Of a stretch of DNA of 64,000 nucleotides, positions 62,770 to 64,000 are shown in pieces. Origin of the DNA: Herbaspirillum chlorophenolicum. GTDB lineage: Bacteria > Pseudomonadota > Gammaproteobacteria > Burkholderiales > Burkholderiaceae_D. The stretch spans positions 90,210 through 154,209 of the forward strand of contig NZ_LFLT01000008.1 of NCBI RefSeq assembly GCF_001189955.1. The letters are read 5' to 3'. The notes beneath the pieces are model-generated. The model was not told the origin of the DNA. It saw only the letters and a program-made list of their open reading frames with translations, and searched no databases. Each line of letters opens with the position of its first letter. Positions within the stretch are counted from its first letter, which is position 1. Made by a program: the position numbers and the translations under genes.

Positions 62770-63843
62770 GTGCAGAAGAAACATCTGGCAGCCGCGGCAG
62801 CGGCTACCGCATTTGCCGCCGCCGGTGGCGCCGTTCAGGCCCAGAGCAGCGTGACCGTTTACGGTTTGCTCGATACCGGTGTGGAGTACGTCAACAATGC
62901 CAGCAGCAAAGGCGGCAGCGTTACCCGCCTGTCGTCGGGCAACATGAACACCTCGCGCATCGGTTTCCGCGGTAGCGAAGACCTGGGCGGTGGTCTGAAA
63001 GCCATCTTCCAGTTGGAAAACGGTTTCAAGCTGGATACCGGCAGCTTTGACGGCGATGCCAACCAACTGTTCAACCGCCAGTCCACCGTCGGCCTGGAAG
63101 GCGGCTTCGGCCGCGTGGTGATGGGCCGTTCATACACCACCACCTATGACTTCATCCTGCCGTTCGACCCGATGGGTTATTCGGCCAATTATTCGTGGGT
63201 TACCTCGGCCGGCGCCACTGGCGGCCGCAAGGACGGCATGCTGTCCAGCGCCTCCAACCTGGTCAAGTACCAGGGCGAATTCGGCGGCGTGAAGATTGGC
63301 GCAACATATGCTTTCGGTGAAGTGGCCGGCAGCCAGAACGAGGGCGCCAAATACGGCGTCGGCCTGGGATATGGCAGCGGCCCCTTCTCGCTGGCGGCGA
63401 CCTATGACCGCAACAACAGCACGGCTGCGACAACCGGCGGCGCCTACGACAAGGCCACCTCGGCCCACCTGGCCGGCGGCTACCAGGCGTCTGATGCGTG
63501 GAAGCTGAACCTGGGCTACCGCTACTACAAGAAGACGCTGGCCTCGGGCGCAACCGACCTGCGCAGCGATTTCTTCTGGGGCGGCGGCAGCTACAAGATC
63601 ACGCCGGCGATGACCTTGATCGGTACGGTCTATTACCAGAACATCAAGAACGTGGCCAAGGACGCCGATCCGATCATGTATTCCTTGCGCCTGAAGTACG
63701 CGATGTCCAAGCGTACCGACCTGTACGCCAGCACCGCGTATGCCAAGGCCAAGAACAACCAACTGGTCGGCCTGTCGCGCGATGAAGCAGGTTTCGGCAA
63801 CAGCCAGTTCGGCATGACGCTGGGTATGCAGCACCGCTTCTGA
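62770..63843 (+). CDS. General porin, second copy
   Basis: A 357-residue trimeric porin related to the one at 45958. Translation starts at GTG 62770 with AAGGAG 7 bases upstream. The signal peptide ends AVQAQ, and the mature part starts SSVTVYGLLDTGVEY; SRIGFRGSEDLGGGLKAIFQ and terminal GMQHRF follow the family. It lies 177 bases after the ABC ATPase in the same direction and may assist uptake of the same substrate, but it probably has its own promoter. Confidence 0.93.
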   Translation: MQKKHLAAAAAATAFAAAGGAVQAQSSVTVYGLLDTGVEYVNNASSKGGSVTRLSSGNMNTSRIGFRGSEDLGGGLKAIFQLENGFKLDTGSFDGDANQLFNRQSTVGLEGGFGRVVMGRSYTTTYDFILPFDPMGYSANYSWVTSAGATGGRKDGMLSSASNLVKYQGEFGGVKIGATYAFGEVAGSQNEGAKYGVGLGYGSGPFSLAATYDRNNSTAATTGGAYDKATSAHLAGGYQASDAWKLNLGYRYYKKTLASGATDLRSDFFWGGGSYKITPAMTLIGTVYYQNIKNVAKDADPIMYSLRLKYAMSKRTDLYASTAYAKAKNNQLVGLSRDEAGFGNSQFGMTLGMQHRF

Positions 63844-63929
63844 TGAGGCGCATGGCATAGAACCTGTTCACGGTCTCGCCGGGGTTGTCCCCATGCCCCT
63901 TCAGGCGGTCTGCGGCGTTGCAAAGCCTC

Positions 63930-63957
63930 GCCGGGCCAACCGGCCCGGCTGCGTTTT
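63930..63957 (+). terminator. Possible terminator after the second porin
   Basis: GCCGGGCC (63930-63937) and GGCCCGGC (63942-63949) form an 8-bp GC stem with loop AACC, followed by TGCGTTTT. The T-run is short. No gene is apparent between 63844 and the right edge. Confidence 0.45.
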
Positions 63958-64000
63958 GCGCCTTGCATCCCATCCTGAAATGACATTGGCCCGACTCCCG

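Overview
The window is chromosomal DNA of a high-GC betaproteobacterium of the Burkholderiales, most likely Oxalobacteraceae and close to Herbaspirillum. This is inferred from gene families: two Burkholderiales-type trimeric porins whose mature ends start QSSVTVYG, a DUF4148 protein, a lone Bug/TctC receptor, a XenA-type old yellow enzyme, and many ABC and two-component systems. Most of the sequence is ordinary high-GC coding DNA. The stretch from about 4.6 to 15.8 kb is visibly poorer in GC and looks like an accessory island. I saw no tRNA, rRNA, CRISPR array, phage or transposase gene.

Layout. 0-2 kb: a sulfonate-type binding protein and a flavin monooxygenase that runs off the left edge, then a small membrane ORF. 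2-4.5 kb: a SNF2 helicase. 4.7-15.7 kb: a two-partner secretion locus with a TpsB transporter, a divergent giant TpsA/CdiA-like exoprotein, and three stand-alone genes that repeat the C-terminal domain of the exoprotein. 15.9-25 kb: an MFS carrier, DUF4148 protein, HypT-like LysR regulator, ornithine cyclodeaminase-family enzyme, EamA exporter, glutathione transferase, XenA with a divergent ArsR-type regulator, and an NAD(P)-binding reductase. 25.4-27.5 kb: an orphan FliD-like protein. 27.5-35.1 kb (minus strand): an amino-sugar operon with binding protein, two permeases, ATPase, GlcNAc-type kinase, NagA and a SIS-domain deaminase. 35.4-35.7 kb: a 268-bp element with perfect 27-bp terminal inverted repeats. 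35.8-39.4 kb: a second sugar-binding protein with a two-component system. 39.6-40.6 kb: an aldo-keto reductase. 40.7-45.4 kb (minus strand): a heme/iron cluster with TonB receptor, EF-hand lipoprotein, DUF2271 protein, heme oxygenase and DUF454 protein. 46-50.6 kb: a porin, CmcJ-type oxygenase, kappa-GST/DsbA-like protein, LysR regulator and an unknown protein. 50.6-53.7 kb: a QseBC-like two-component system divergent from a MipA/OmpV protein. 53.8-54.9 kb: an acyl-reductase-like protein. 55-62.6 kb: a TctDE-like two-component system divergent from a TctC-like receptor and an AfuABC/FbpABC-like ABC transporter. 62.8-63.8 kb: a second porin.

How the genes work together. Three two-component systems each sit beside a likely target. 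Two of the shared intergenic regions hold direct repeats with exact 11-bp periodicity, the usual architecture of OmpR-family binding sites. The amino-sugar genes form a complete uptake and catabolism route: transport, phosphorylation, deacetylation, deamination. The heme genes form an uptake and degradation set under a probable Fur site.

The most unusual locus is the exoprotein. Its C-terminal domain looks like a serine hydrolase (Ser-Asp-His) with a glycine-rich hydrophobic insertion. It is followed by three tightly coupled genes encoding the same domain without the secretion part, in a mosaic pattern that suggests recombination, and I recognise no immunity gene beside them.
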